From: Lumnitzera littorea
Lineage: Eukaryota > Streptophyta > Magnoliopsida > Myrtales > Combretaceae
Assembly (NCBI GenBank): GCA_024138015.1
Contig: JAMXBB010000010.1
Location: forward strand, 7,994,776 to 8,058,775
Direction: 5' to 3'
DNA length: 64,000 bases
This document shows positions 10,855-22,330 of the stretch, in pieces; positions within the stretch are counted from its first letter, which is position 1; every line of letters begins with the position of its first letter. Below the pieces are notes generated by a model, which worked only from the letters and a program-made list of their open reading frames with translations, searched no databases and was not told where the DNA came from. Made by a program: the position numbers and the translations under genes.

Positions 10855-11340
10855 CCTTTTTAAGCTTTATATGGTTGAGAGTTACCTAAAATCCCTTATT
10901 ATATTAAACAAATGAGTTCTATTAAAGCTGCAAATCAAGAACTCATAAACATGGATGAAATTTTAGGGGTACTAAAGTATAATTTATAGAAATCATAACA
11001 AGAAATGAAGTCTTTTGCTAATTAGAAGCATACAAATAAAGAGTTGCAAATTGGAGACTATGTATATTCAAATTACAACCTTATTGATAAACAACATTAA
11101 GCCAACAGATTGGCTTATAAGCTACATTGAAGATATTTTCAACCATTCATGGTTAAGGAAAGAGTAAGTCTAGTACCTTATAAGATTAATTTACTAATAC
11201 ATTCTCGTATATATCCAGTGTTTCATATTTTTTTACTTAAAAAGGCATAAGGACTAATAGATGTATAGAAGCTCCTTCCTTTAGTGGCCATCACTAATCA
11301 TCCTATAGCATAACCTCTAGCAATTTTAGATTTAAGAAAA
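10855..11340 (+). pseudogene. Ty3/gypsy integrase C-terminus remnant
   Basis: Across several broken frames the order of motifs matches the end of Gypsy pol. There is an L..LK.NL...Q.MK block near 10960-11010, then LQIGDYVYSNYN near 11045, the counterpart of a vGD-V-lkl strand, and IYPVFHIFLLKKA near 11205-11250, the counterpart of IHPVFHVSLLK, followed by LPLVAITN-like sequence. Stops occur every 10-30 codons. It is non-functional. Confidence 0.7.
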
Positions 11341-12783
11341 ATTCAACAATAAGGTGATAATGTAAAAATAGCATATATTTTCTATAGTAATTTCAAGTCG
11401 ATTTTAACTTTATTTTTAACAATTTGATATTAATTTGAGTTTAATTTATCTAAATTTCATCCTTAGGGACTTCCCAAGCACTTTATGAAGTTTTGGAGAA
11501 TTTTAGCTTTTTTAGAGTAATTTGGAACAAAATTATCAATCTTGGAATAAAGTGGAGAAAGTTCGGATGAGAATTGAGAAAAAAAGAAGTCTAGAAAAGA
11601 CTACGGCTAAGGTCCACATCTGTAGTCTCTACAAGTGTTCCTCTTGCAAATCTTTTTTCTTTTAGAATTCAAGTTTTCACACAAGAAGTAACTGGCCATG
11701 TACCTAGGGCATGATCACGATATGATATGCGAATCTTGTATTTTTGAAGCAAATACTCTATTTCAGAACATGCAATATCTAATGTATCTTTTATTTTATC
11801 AAGTTTCTCTTTGTTTGGCTAGTGTTTTCTAAAAGAGCCCTTTAGATAGAATTGTATCTTAGGATTATTGTTGGGGGTCTCTTAATTATTTTATTTCTTT
11901 TCTTATGTTGTTTCTCTCTTAAAACATTCTTAGTAAATATTATTGAAATCTAGTTCTTTTTGCAATACTTATCTTTCTATCTATGATATTGTTCTTTGAT
12001 GATCTGATTATGTAGAATATAATATCTTTATTTAGTATTTACTACAATTGTTAATAAGATATCTGAGTTTATTGTAAAGTCGTGAGGTCTGTAGTAAACA
12101 AATAGGCATAATTAGAGGAGTTTAAATGGGTTAAGAGATTAGGTATTGGATCTCTTTGGATTTAGGAAACCTAATAGCAACATCCACGTACGTCATGCGA
12201 TCTTGAGATGCTCTATTTAGCAACGATGTAAGTAAAGAGGGTGTTAAGGTTAGGTATAAGTTAAGACATGAGTCTAATTAATTCAAAATCCGATTTCCCT
12301 AGAAATAAGATTAGAAATCTCTACAGTCTAAAGAATAATCATGATTAAAAGGATGCATAAAACTAGAGAGTAAATAATAACTATTCACTAAGGAAAATGC
12401 TTTCTTTATCTCAATTAATTCATGTTTGTTTGTGCTTGTTAATTAGTTTAGTTTATTTGGTTTTGTTATTGTTTTTATTTATTTTATCGTTCCTCTATTA
12501 TCACTTCTTATTCATATTTCCTAATTAATCACAATTCATCCTCATATTGATAAGCTAGGTAATTGGATATTTTAAGAAATTGATAGTATTTAGGTCCTCA
12601 TACACTAGTTCCCTATGAGATCGACACTCGGACTCACGTTTGTTTTATTTATATTATAACTTGACCAGGTACACTTACCTACTAGTGACCACAAGGATAA
12701 ATAATGACTTAATTACTTTATAGTGAGAGTTGCTAAAACTATCAGATGTTACTTGGATGGATTGTATAGATTATCATTACTTT
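11341..12783 (+). other. Non-coding internal region of Gypsy derivative
   Basis: No open frame. The part near 12250-12700 (CTAATTAATC, TACACTAGTTCCCTATGAGATCGACACTCG split by changes, then CAGGTACACTTACCT) has an inverted, diverged counterpart at about 38000-39390. This looks like the non-coding leader or tail of Athila/Tat-type elements. Confidence 0.5.
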
Positions 12784-12797
12784 ACGGAGGAGGGAAA
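12784..12797 (+). other. Polypurine tract
   Basis: ACGGAGGAGGGAAA stands directly before the 3' LTR start TGATATGAACG, as expected for the plus-strand primer of reverse transcription. Confidence 0.75.
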
Positions 12798-13381
12798 TGA
12801 TATGAACGATGGAAAATTTGAAAGGATGAAAAGGACTAGAAGACAACCATGATAATTGAAAGACTATTATAGGTGAAAATTACACACATTTGTTTTCATG
12901 TACAGGTACTTTAGAAATAGTTACTAGTCAACAGAAAATTAGATACAACAGCAATTATATGTACAAGACTATAAAAAGGAAAATAACAAATCAAAAGGAA
13001 TCGTCACTTCCATGAGTTTGGAGAAACTTTCTCTTGGAGTTGCTGGTGTAGTTGAAACCTAATATCTATCTTTCTCTTTGATTCCATCAACTCACACCCA
13101 AATAGAATACAACATAAAATACATGTTAGATAATAGATTTGAACAAGCTAAAAAAAGGATTTGCAATTATTTTGGCATTTTGACATTTGAATCTCTATAG
13201 ATTAAAAAAAAAAAGGAAAAAAAATTAGTTTTTCTCAAGAGAAGAAACACAAAAGTATCTAGAGAGGGAGAGAAATTACCTTGAGGCATGAGTGGCTCTT
13301 TCTCTCTCTACCAAGTTATTTTTGTTGTTCATAAGGTTTAATTTGGAAAGCAAGCCTAGGCCATCCCGTGTTGGTGTATTA
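12798..13381 (+). repeat. 3' LTR of Gypsy derivative
   Basis: Right copy of the LTR, starting TGATATGAACGATGG. Its end, near GTGTTGGTGTATTA, matches the left copy up to about 10741. Confidence 0.85.
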
Positions 13382-14570
13382 TATTAATAAGTACAAATTT
13401 GATATGTATACCACAATAATGTTGGGAAAACTTCTAAGTATTAAAATTTTATCTATCTGCATCTATCAATAGACAATTCGTGTGCCATATTGCTTCTAAG
13501 GACGTGTTTCTCCTATAGCCTAACTAACCATATAGCCTACTCCAAAGCATGAACTAGAATAAACTTTGTACTTGGAAAACCAAAGATCTACTTTTTGTGC
13601 TTTCCCTACATTTGGTGAGCCATGGTTTGCACGAACCTAGCGAGTTAGTTCACAATTAGGCTTGCCACCAAACCATGTTTAGTTTAAGTTTGAAAACCAC
13701 TTCACTCACATGTATGTGCATGGTTCATCTCTAGAAAACCTAATGGGTTCACATTGGTACATACTGGCAAATCTTGTGGAATTGAGTCTCATTAATCCAC
13801 AGTTCTTCTTTAGCACACGTAGGTTCAATTCAGTTTCTCATGGTAAGGTTGGGTTTGTTGGGAAGGAGACTAGGGTTTCTAAAAAGCATAGACATTTTCA
13901 TCTCTATCGCTCTAATAAGAACCTATTCCTTATATGTTTGTCAAGTTCTTATTGTATGGGGGCTTTCCACAATCTAATCACAAAAAAACAACCATACTAT
14001 AGTCACTTTTGAATTCAATAGATCACCCTCGATTTGCAATATATCACGTCCATCAATGATAAGAATAAAATTATTGATAGTAAAAAATTCTATCGATAGC
14101 TTTTCATAAAAAATGTTGATAACTTCCATTAGGCTATAGACGACTTTTTTTATTATTAACATGAACTGTTTTCTATAAGTTAAGGGTAATTTACTAAAAA
14201 GATCATATTATATGATTACTTTTAAATGACCGAACTATAGAATTTTCTACTCTATGAATAAAACATAGCATTAGTCTTGTGATTGATTTCGATGGTGATC
14301 TACTTTCTACTTTTTACAATGCAAAACCCAATTTCCGTGAAAAGAAGGGGAAAAAATGAATTGATGATCACTAGTCCAGGTTGGGATTCTTATCGACATA
14401 TATTAGGGAAAACGATCGGAAGAAAGAATAACAATCAGTTTCATAATAGACAAAAAATATATTCTGATCCTTCTCCACCCATTTACCCCCAAAGCTTTAT
14501 TTAGCCCATTTTAACACTCTCCAGGACCAGATGTGACCACACATTTTTAAAAGGCAATTAAAAAAAGAAA
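13382..14570. other. Gene-free stretch
   Basis: A + strand frame of 100 codons at 13710-14012 and another at 14283-14504 have no recognisable motif and no supporting context. A short inverted pair, CATGGTTTG near 13620 and CAAACCATG near 13669, could form a weak hairpin. Nothing is called. Confidence 0.5.
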
Positions 14571-14620
14571 AAAACGAGTGAGAGAGAGAGAAAGAGCTGA
14601 AAGAACAACAGCATCACTTC
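14571..14620. repeat. GA-rich low-complexity tract
   Basis: AAAAGAAAAAAACGAGTGAG is followed by (GA)n. This looks like the GA-rich leaders of some plant genes, but no coding sequence was recognised downstream. Confidence 0.5.
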
Positions 14621-16576
14621 TCTGTTCTTCTAGCTATCAGAGAGCTGTTCAGCAGAGGAATAAAGGAAGACTCTCTTCATTAACAATTCTTCCCCCTTTT
14701 AAACAAGGAAGAAGAAAAGCGTATGTTGACAAGCCAGGACCACTTAGTCTTTTTATGTCAATCATTAGTCATATTTATTTTTATATCCTTATAACGATAT
14801 TTTCCTCTTTTGGTCACATGATGATTCTCCATTGCTATTGTTCTCCACCCAGCAAATGCCACTACATGCTAGTTGTTGTAACTAGTAACAATCATGTCTG
14901 TTTTCACCCACATGGTCAATGATGAATGGATACCGCAAAATACCTTATTTTATAAATATAGAATTAAAAAATTTGGAATCAGAACCGCTTTGTGATCCCT
15001 TAAAACTCCCTTATGGTGTGAAATTTCTTATAAGTTTTAAGATATAAGAAAGGATTCAATGACGTTACACCTTATTTATAATACATATATGGTATATAAA
15101 TGTCAATAAGATGTTAGCATATATGACGGATGTAAATTACGGATGGTAATTAATTTAAAATTCTAAGATCATTTTTGTCTAAATCATGTTATTTAATTTG
15201 TGAGCAGATATTTATCAAGTTTTAACATATTAATCATGGATACTTTACAGTCCGGATAATTGGTACGCTATATATATTGAGAAATTATAAAATTTCATAA
15301 AACCTAGAACTTATGATGTATGTGGTACAAGTTTCAAACAATTTCCGAGGTGAGTATAAGGTTATATTCTGTATCCTCTCTTGTAAAAGCAGTTTTGAAA
15401 TTTTAGAACTCGAACGAATCATGCATTAAGGTCCAACAGATTTCAGCACCGAGTTTACGATGTAAATATATATCATGTGCAACAATGGAGTAAAAGAAAC
15501 ACAAATATAACAAAATAGATAATATATGATGAAAGGTAAAATATATAAAAGTTGTGTTTGTTTATCTACTAGAAGAACACATATCATTCGTATCCATTTT
15601 AATTAACTTATTATTATTATTTTAATAAAGAAAGTCATTAATACTTGTTATTATGGACGATCACTCATTTAAAGTTAGTGGTGAACACATCTAATAGAAC
15701 TATCATTCCAGCTATATAAGAAATAATAATATCATATTATCAACGTTTATCTCATTTATAAACTTATTATAAAAAGATGTCATGAATGTTCGTGAAATAT
15801 TTCTTATTCTTACATGCACGGTGGTATAAAACATATGATCAAATAAATTATTTGACAATGTATAAATACATATGATCAAACTATATATATATATATATAA
15901 CAACAGCAAATTTTTAATGTTAACGGGAAATCTATTTTTGGGAACATTTGAACGTTCTTGCCCTAAATTATAAAGGTACACTTCTTTGCATTGATAAATT
16001 AGGTTCTATTAGGAAAACGTCACTGTATCCCAGAATACATTGCCTATCTACATGCAAGTTAGAACCAATTCTTGGATATTTCTTATTCTTGCAAAAGTGT
16101 TATTTTTTTTTACATTTATTTAGGGCCAATGTCTTTAAAAAAAAAAAAAAAAAGGTTTGGGTTCGGCAGCATGAGGAATACTGATTAAATAATCATGATT
16201 ATCGTATCATCACATCGAGAAGGAACCGACAAGTCATATCCATGTCTTGAAGATCATGTCATAGAATGTTACTTTTTGGAGAAAATTCCGTGGAAAGCAT
16301 TTTCAAAGAAGTTCCATGAAACCGCTGGCTTGATGAAACTAACGATTGCATTAACTATTTTTGAAAAAAATAAAATAAAATAAAAAAAAAATAAATCAGG
16401 GTAAACTGACTCTAAGTCCAAAAGGGATGGCATAATATCAAATTTGAACTGTTATTCAAAGTTCTATCAAATTTAGAAACTTAGTTCAAGCTAAACTCAA
16501 TATGTTACTTGCTTAAACATAACTAAATTAAGTTTGTTTAAGCTTTTTTTCTTTTCCGTTTTTCCTCCTAGAGAGG
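14621..16576. other. Gene-free AT-rich stretch
   Basis: The 114-codon frame at 14578-14922 lacks any recognisable domain, and its start lies inside a GA repeat. A (TA)n run lies at 15882-15898 and an A-run at 16138-16153. Nothing else was recognised. Confidence 0.5.
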
Positions 16577-16706
16577 AATTTTCTATAACTAAAACAAAAA
16601 AAATATGCATAACTTAACCCCATTCAAGTTATTCCAGGTTTAATTTTCTATAACTAAGAAAAAAATTATACCTAATTTAATCCGACTCGAGTTATCCCAA
16701 GTTTGA
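16577..16706. repeat. Tandem duplication, about 65-bp unit
   Basis: Two adjacent copies begin AATTTTCTATAACTAA and run through AAATTATACC/AAATATGCAT to TCAAGTTATTCC/CGAGTTATCCC and CAGGTTT/AAGTTTG. They are diverged by about a quarter. Confidence 0.65.
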
Positions 16707-18640
16707 TTTTAGGTTCAGTAACCTCACAAACTCATTTACTTAAATATCACGAAACTTAGGGTTTGACTTGATAAATTACTCAGATAACTCAAAAGAAAGC
16801 TTGATTTGATTGTGGTCGAATTGAATTTAAGTAGCTATCAAATTAAAACTTAAGTACCTTGTGAATAAATTTAACTAATTTATACCGCTAATTGGAGATT
16901 ATTAAGTTTTAGTTATCTAGAACTTATTAAATAAAGAGTATATATATCCATTTTGTGCAAATGAAATTATGCTTACGTTCGACATAATTAACAATATAGT
17001 TTTTCCTAAAGTATTTCTTTTTTGGCAATTGTTATATCTCTATTTTACCAAAGAGTGAAGAGAACCCTTATGTTGCTATACTTTCTCTTCACAAAGCTTC
17101 TTTTAACTTTGATATGAATAAAAATTTTGACACATGAGAAGAGATGGATCAGTAACTTATCTAAAAACTTTAGAAAGTTTGGAGGAAAAGGAAAGGCACG
17201 TGAGGAAAATAAATCAATCATAGAGGTGAATCTTAAAAGCCAATGAAAAGTAATGGGGGGTTGACATTATGTAAGAATCTTTCCTCACAAGTCACCACCC
17301 ACATCTAAGTCCAGAGGTATCCTATCCCCTACCCTCCAATACTATGACTAGGCAAATATAATGCATTTGCTCAGCTTAGGTCCAAATCAATGTTTTATAT
17401 TGCTTTTGTTTTGTCCCTCCCTCCAACTATGGAGATAGATCACATGTCTAATTTGAATACCCTTCATCCATCTAAATCTAACTTAAAGTTAAAATGATGT
17501 TCAATTTTTTATGATAAGTTATGAGTTGAATTGTCATCACCAAATTTTCATAAAAGTTATGTAAATCATTTAGTTTTTTCAAACTTTTGAGTTTATCTTA
17601 AATTGACCCGTAGAGACCACATTAAACAATTTTATCGGCAAGAATAAATACAATAGTTTATAAAGACCACATCATCAAAGTATCAAGTGCCGCCCACCTA
17701 GTAATTTGCCCAATATATTTTATGTGTTAAGATAAGATCCTATAGATGTCGAGTTTCAATCAACCAAGAACACGTGCTTGTTGCGTAAATCATGGGCTTC
17801 TTGTTATGTTAACATGATGCAAATTAAGGTGACAATTTGGGTGGAATGAGATAAACAAAGCTCAGGGAAGAGGAACAAATGGTCTTAGCAAGGTATTGTA
17901 CTTATGTGGTAGTCAAAAAAGCATGAGAGCTACAACTATGTAGTTCTTGATCTTTGGATTAAGGGCTTCTTCTTAATCTTCTAATCTATTAGATCCCTAT
18001 GCTTTGATGCTCAATAGCTAGCTAACTGTTTTTAAAAGTGGTAAGCTATATGGCATTTATAGGGCATCATCAATTACTATAGAATCATCTTGACAACTGA
18101 TTGACAAGATCATTAGGATTTTTTATTTTCTCTAGAGCAATTAGTAGGTTTCTAGAGAATATGTGTCTATGCCTAGTCGTTTGTAGATAGTTTTATTAAG
18201 TACATGAACCTACTGAGAAAGCTTAACACAGGTCAAGTGATCTTTATAAATCTCACTCCAAACCTACCAAACTAATGGCTTGTTCACTTAGAGGAGAGTA
18301 GAAATTCCATCCCCTCCTTATTCTTTACATGATATCTATTATTATGTTCACTTATCTTTTACCTTTAGTAATATCAATTCTTGAAGAATTTTGATTCCTC
18401 AAATCCCTGAATTGCCATTCATCCATCAAACCAATGAATTGTAATTCCTTGTTCATTTATTCATCTTTCTTTCAAAAATATGCACATGCAATCTTAAAAA
18501 TTACACATTTTCACCTTCAAACAAAATATTACACAATCCACTGCATCGTCTATCTTCATGGATCGGAAACCCTTATCCACCTACAATACTCTCATCCATA
18601 TCTCCTTAGTTCTAGAGGGCATGCTTCAATTGTGAGTTCT
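16707..18640. other. Gene-free stretch
   Basis: No coding frame is supported. A palindromic CACGTG occurs at about 17198, but without a downstream gene it has no assignable role. Confidence 0.5.
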
Positions 18641-20870
18641 TGTAAAGCTCTAAAACCTGAAACGCTACAACCCACTACATGCCTCTAGCTTCTACTGACA
18701 TGTCGGGCATATAGGAACCTGCACCCTGTCTAAAATCCACAAAATAATTGTATGAAATATGCCAACTCATAATTTAATAACCTCAAATCTGAATAAGAGT
18801 AAAATGTCAACCACTCAATTTCCATATACTACTCACAATTTAATAACCTTAAATCTAAATAAGAGTGAAATGTCAACCACTCAATTTCTACATATCACAA
18901 TAATAAATGAACCCAATTGTCACAAGAGAATGAACCTGAATACGATATAACTCTAAGACAAATAACCTAGAGTCCCGTAACTGTAACGAGTTATAACCTA
19001 GTAACATCAACTATAAGAGTCACGAGCGATTCAAATAATCAACAATCTCTAAATATGTATAACATAAAACAATAACATATGATCCTTAACAGTTCACTCC
19101 TAAAAGCTAAATTACACGATCCTTGCTCCATCACCATAATAATAGAGAGCATTCTCCTCATCAATCATAACTTGCATCCTCTACAAAATAACCATTATAA
19201 ACTTTATACCTTAAACCTGCAACTGAAAAACGAAAATTCCCTAAAGGGTGAGCTAACGCCTAATACAAGATATTATACACATGCACATGAACATACATGT
19301 AACAATTCAAACAACTAGTTTTAAATCTTGTTATTTAAGTTTGCAAACATCATAATCTCAACGTCTTGAGACTTAGGGTTACTCATGACCCCTATACACA
19401 CAATATATAAATACTACATAGGTATTAGAGTTGGGTCTTTCCTAATCACAAAAACCATCATAAATCTACTTGGATTCTTTTAGTGTGAGACTCTATTAGG
19501 GATAGTATCACGCAAAGATCACCAAATAACTCACTAATAACAATGGACCCAACCAGTAGGTGGTCGAAGCCAAATACAAGCAACACTATCAATTAAGTCT
19601 AAGTTTCAATTAAGTTTGGTTTACAAACTAGCCTGGCACATACAAGCATCAAATATGTATCTCGTACCTAGTACTCTTATCTCAATGAGGTCTGATACCA
19701 CATAACTCTTAGCACCTGGTCATAAATACAAATACTAGATTTAAAATTCAAATCATTAATTCTTAACTCAACTCAATACTTTTCCTCTTTAACTTAACTC
19801 TCTACCTAAACCTCTAAGCTTGCAAACCATGCTCTATATATCTTTTTATATCCTTTTATATACTTTTCAACATCCTATAATATGTACACACCAACCCTTA
19901 TGCGCATATATGGACATCACATATTATATACATTATTTTATATTTTATATTAAATATACATATACATAACATTCATAATATATATATACATATTATATAT
20001 ATAATTATATAATACTATTTTCTCTCCCTCTTTCCTTCCTCCTCTTCTCTTGCTATCGTCCATTGCTCTCTCTCGCTTCACACAACATGTACACACACAC
20101 ACACACCAATGCATACCCATACACACAGCATATACATACACACAGTCGATATAGACATAATTTACATATGCTTCACCGTGCACATGTACATGTTCAACAT
20201 CACACACACCAACACCGTTCCGCGGCACTACCAACACGCAATCTATGCTGCAACCGTATCACCACCATTCCCATCCACTTTGTCAACCGTCATCGCCATT
20301 GCCATCACCAAGCCTACACCAAAACAACAAAACTAGGAATTCTTTAAATAAATAAGAGTAAAAATAATACTTACATGTAATCCTTGGTAAGAAACACTTA
20401 AAATTCAAATTATAATTGTGTTAAAGTCGAAAAATGAAAACTTTTATGGTTTTTATCACACTCCTTAAAGAAAAACGAATTTCTATGTTAGATAAATGAA
20501 AGATTTACTTAATATTGTGGTATCCTTGCGTTTTCTTGAAGATTCGTCAATTTTCTTATGCACTAACCCTCAAATCCGAATTTTGGCTTTTAGTTTAAGA
20601 GGAGTTTTATATAGTTTTTGTTGTAGGGAGGTATTGTTTTGTTGTGAGATAGAAATATGGAAGGGTAGAAATATAATATTGGTAATGGGGAAAATAAATT
20701 TTTGCTAAACTATATTGTCTATGGCACTTGATGTCTAATTATATGCTATACTGATATCTGAATTTTTTCTCTAACAATATTGTCTCTGCCATCCCTAATC
20801 AATTACAAGTGTCTCCAAGTTTTTATTATAATATTATTTTCCTTCCCTTATTTTATATTTCTAACATGAT
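18641..20870 (-). mobile_element. Gypsy-type LTR, minus sense
   Basis: Read on the + strand it opens TGTAAAGCTCTAAAACC then GCTACAACCCACTACATG. The same opening is at 39758 (TGTAATACCCTAGAATTTG, GCTACAAC) and 61964 (TGTATAATACCCCAGAG, GTCACAACCCACTATATG). A shared GGTGAGCTAACGCCTAATAC block near 19250 matches AAGTGAGCTAAAGCCTAATA near 40350. On the minus strand the end would be ...GGGTATTACA-like, and a TATA-like CTATATAAAAC lies near 20605-20615, fitting an LTR promoter. The far end near 20870 is a guess. Frames inside, including those over the CA repeats at 20090-20160, are not genes. Confidence 0.55.
18765..18896. repeat. Tandem repeat, 66-bp unit, two copies
   Basis: Unit one at 18765-18830 and unit two at 18831-18896 share ACTCA-AATTTAATAACCT, AATAAGAGT-AAATGTCAA and CCACTCAATTTC with only a few differences. 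They lie inside the LTR. Confidence 0.9.
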
Positions 20871-22100
20871 TATTATTATTATTATTACTACTACTATTAT
20901 ATAACCCTTTTTTTTTTATTTATTTCTAGGTTTTGGTTTTTCAGTTCTCTTCTTCTCTGGTTTTCTTCTTCATTGTGAGTTCAATTCTTCTCTTATCATT
21001 TTCTTAACGACAAAATCTGTTTTTGTTCAGTCATCTTCTTCATTTTCCAGTGAGTGAATTGTTGACTCGCTGAGTTGTTCCCGAGTTCATTTTCCATGGA
21101 GAGTTAGGTTTCGGTTGTAGTGAGAATCAACTTTGTCGCAGTGCAAACTTTAATAGTGAGTTCATTTTCCGTAGAGGTCCTCTTCTTATTTTTCCCTTCG
21201 CAATTGAACAGCTCCATCGATTTCTTCTATGATCTAGCTTTGGGTTTTTATTGCACTCCATCAATTTCTTCTTTGAGTTGTGTTTGGGTTTTTGCTGTGG
21301 TGAGAAATTGGGTAAATTATTCCCGTTTCTTTGTTTATTTGTTATTTTATTATTTAATCAAAATAAGGGTATCTCTGACATCTTATATTTTATTTGTCTT
21401 TTCAATTTTGTTGCTTCCAAATAAATATGGTAATATCCATTCACACCTAATTCACACTAATTACACTTTTATTCCATGTCCTAGCAATTGTCATTCCATT
21501 TCACTATCCTTCCATTCAGCAAAGTAAACATACGGTAAAACTCTTGTAGTCATCCCAAAAGAGTAACTAGTCTAAATTATTATTGGATTTAGCCCATTTT
21601 AATATATTATTTGGTTAAAATAAGTCTTCTATGTACTCATTAAGAATTATATAAGGAAAAACAAGATAAGTCTATTTTTCTCTTCTTTTTTTTTGTTTAA
21701 TTTTAACAAAAGAAAGCAACAACAGTTGTACGAGATTTTGTATATGTTGGATTTATTTATGATGCAGATAAATTTAAATTATTTTATTTGATTCTTACCC
21801 AAGTAATCTAGAAGCATTCTTAAAAGGAAAAGCAATGAGAAGAAATAAATAATTGATTATTAATTGTGAAAAGAAAAAGAATCAAATTTGTTTATTAGTA
21901 TAAGAGGTGCTTTTGAGATGCTTAAAATAAGGGTTCCCAAAATCAATAGTAATGTCCATGTATGTCTCTTTTAAGCATATACTTTGTGCGATGGATCCAG
22001 ATGTCAGCATATATCTGATTGTCAAGATAGTCATAATCATACTAACCTCCAAATGAGTGGAAGAGTTATTTATCTCAAACCCAATAACTAAATTTGCCCT
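20871..22100. other. T-rich stretch with local duplications
   Basis: From 20930 to 21540 the + strand is rich in CTTCTTC and resembles a 5' leader, with ATTG starts but no protein motif; the 135-codon frame at 21120-21527 is not recognised. A TTGACTC word lies at 21061. Nothing supports a gene here. Confidence 0.45.
21212..21299. repeat. Tandem duplication, 44-bp unit
   Basis: CTCCATCGATTTCTTCTATG at 21212 and CTCCATCAATTTCTTCTTTG at 21256 each run on to TTTGGGTTTTT and TTGC/TGCT. The two copies are adjacent. Confidence 0.75.
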
Positions 22101-22104
22101 TTTT

Positions 22105-22330
22105 TGGTTTTAACACATAATCCGTCTAGCCATAGCAATGGATCACTTGAAGCCATGAAATCGGTTCTGGATGGTATGTCCTTTAACTTTTCAACATTCC
22201 CATACGGGGCTGAAGTTTGGGCTTGCGGCATCAATGGTGCAAACCGGGGGTAAGAACCCAACCAATCGGATCTCAGCCGGTACAGGGTGAAGGCCGGCTA
22301 GCATCTATTGTCACGTTAGATATGCCGCAA
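22105..22330 (+). other. GC-richer island with an exon-like open frame
   Basis: In one frame, from about 22125 to 22250, the translation includes SNGSLEAMKSVLDGMSF and then NFSTFPYGAEVWACGINGAN before a TAA that overlaps a donor-like GGGTAAGAA. Composition is balanced and unlike the flanks. After it comes a CGGATCTCAGCCGGTACAGG block with GC content above the surroundings. I do not recognise the protein. It may be a captured or orphaned exon, or chance. No neighbouring exon was found. Confidence 0.3.

Larger units (their letters stand above)
10154..13381 (+). mobile_element. Non-autonomous Gypsy retrotransposon with two LTRs
   Basis: Two direct repeats of about 585 bp (10154-10741 and 12798-13381) share almost every word, including GGTGAAAATTACACAC, GATTTGCAATTATTTTGGCA and the GA-rich block. 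The left repeat is followed at once by TTGGTGCTCTCATTGAG (PBS-like); the right is preceded by ACGGAGGAGGGAAA (PPT). The internal 2.06 kb holds a degenerate Ty3/gypsy integrase C-terminus (10855-11340) and then non-coding sequence. There is no gag, protease, RT or RNase H, so the element is a deletion derivative or LARD. Exact target duplications were not seen. Confidence 0.85.

Noticed and set aside
13710..14012. 100-codon frame on the + strand
   Set aside because: No motif, no splice or promoter context and no similarity to any family I recognise; length is within chance for this region.
14578..14922. 114-codon frame, possible gene or microRNA precursor
   Set aside because: The start is inside a GA repeat. 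I looked for a fold-back and known plant microRNA sequences and found neither.
20063..20347. Histidine/threonine-rich frames on the + strand
   Set aside because: They arise from CA repeats inside an LTR.
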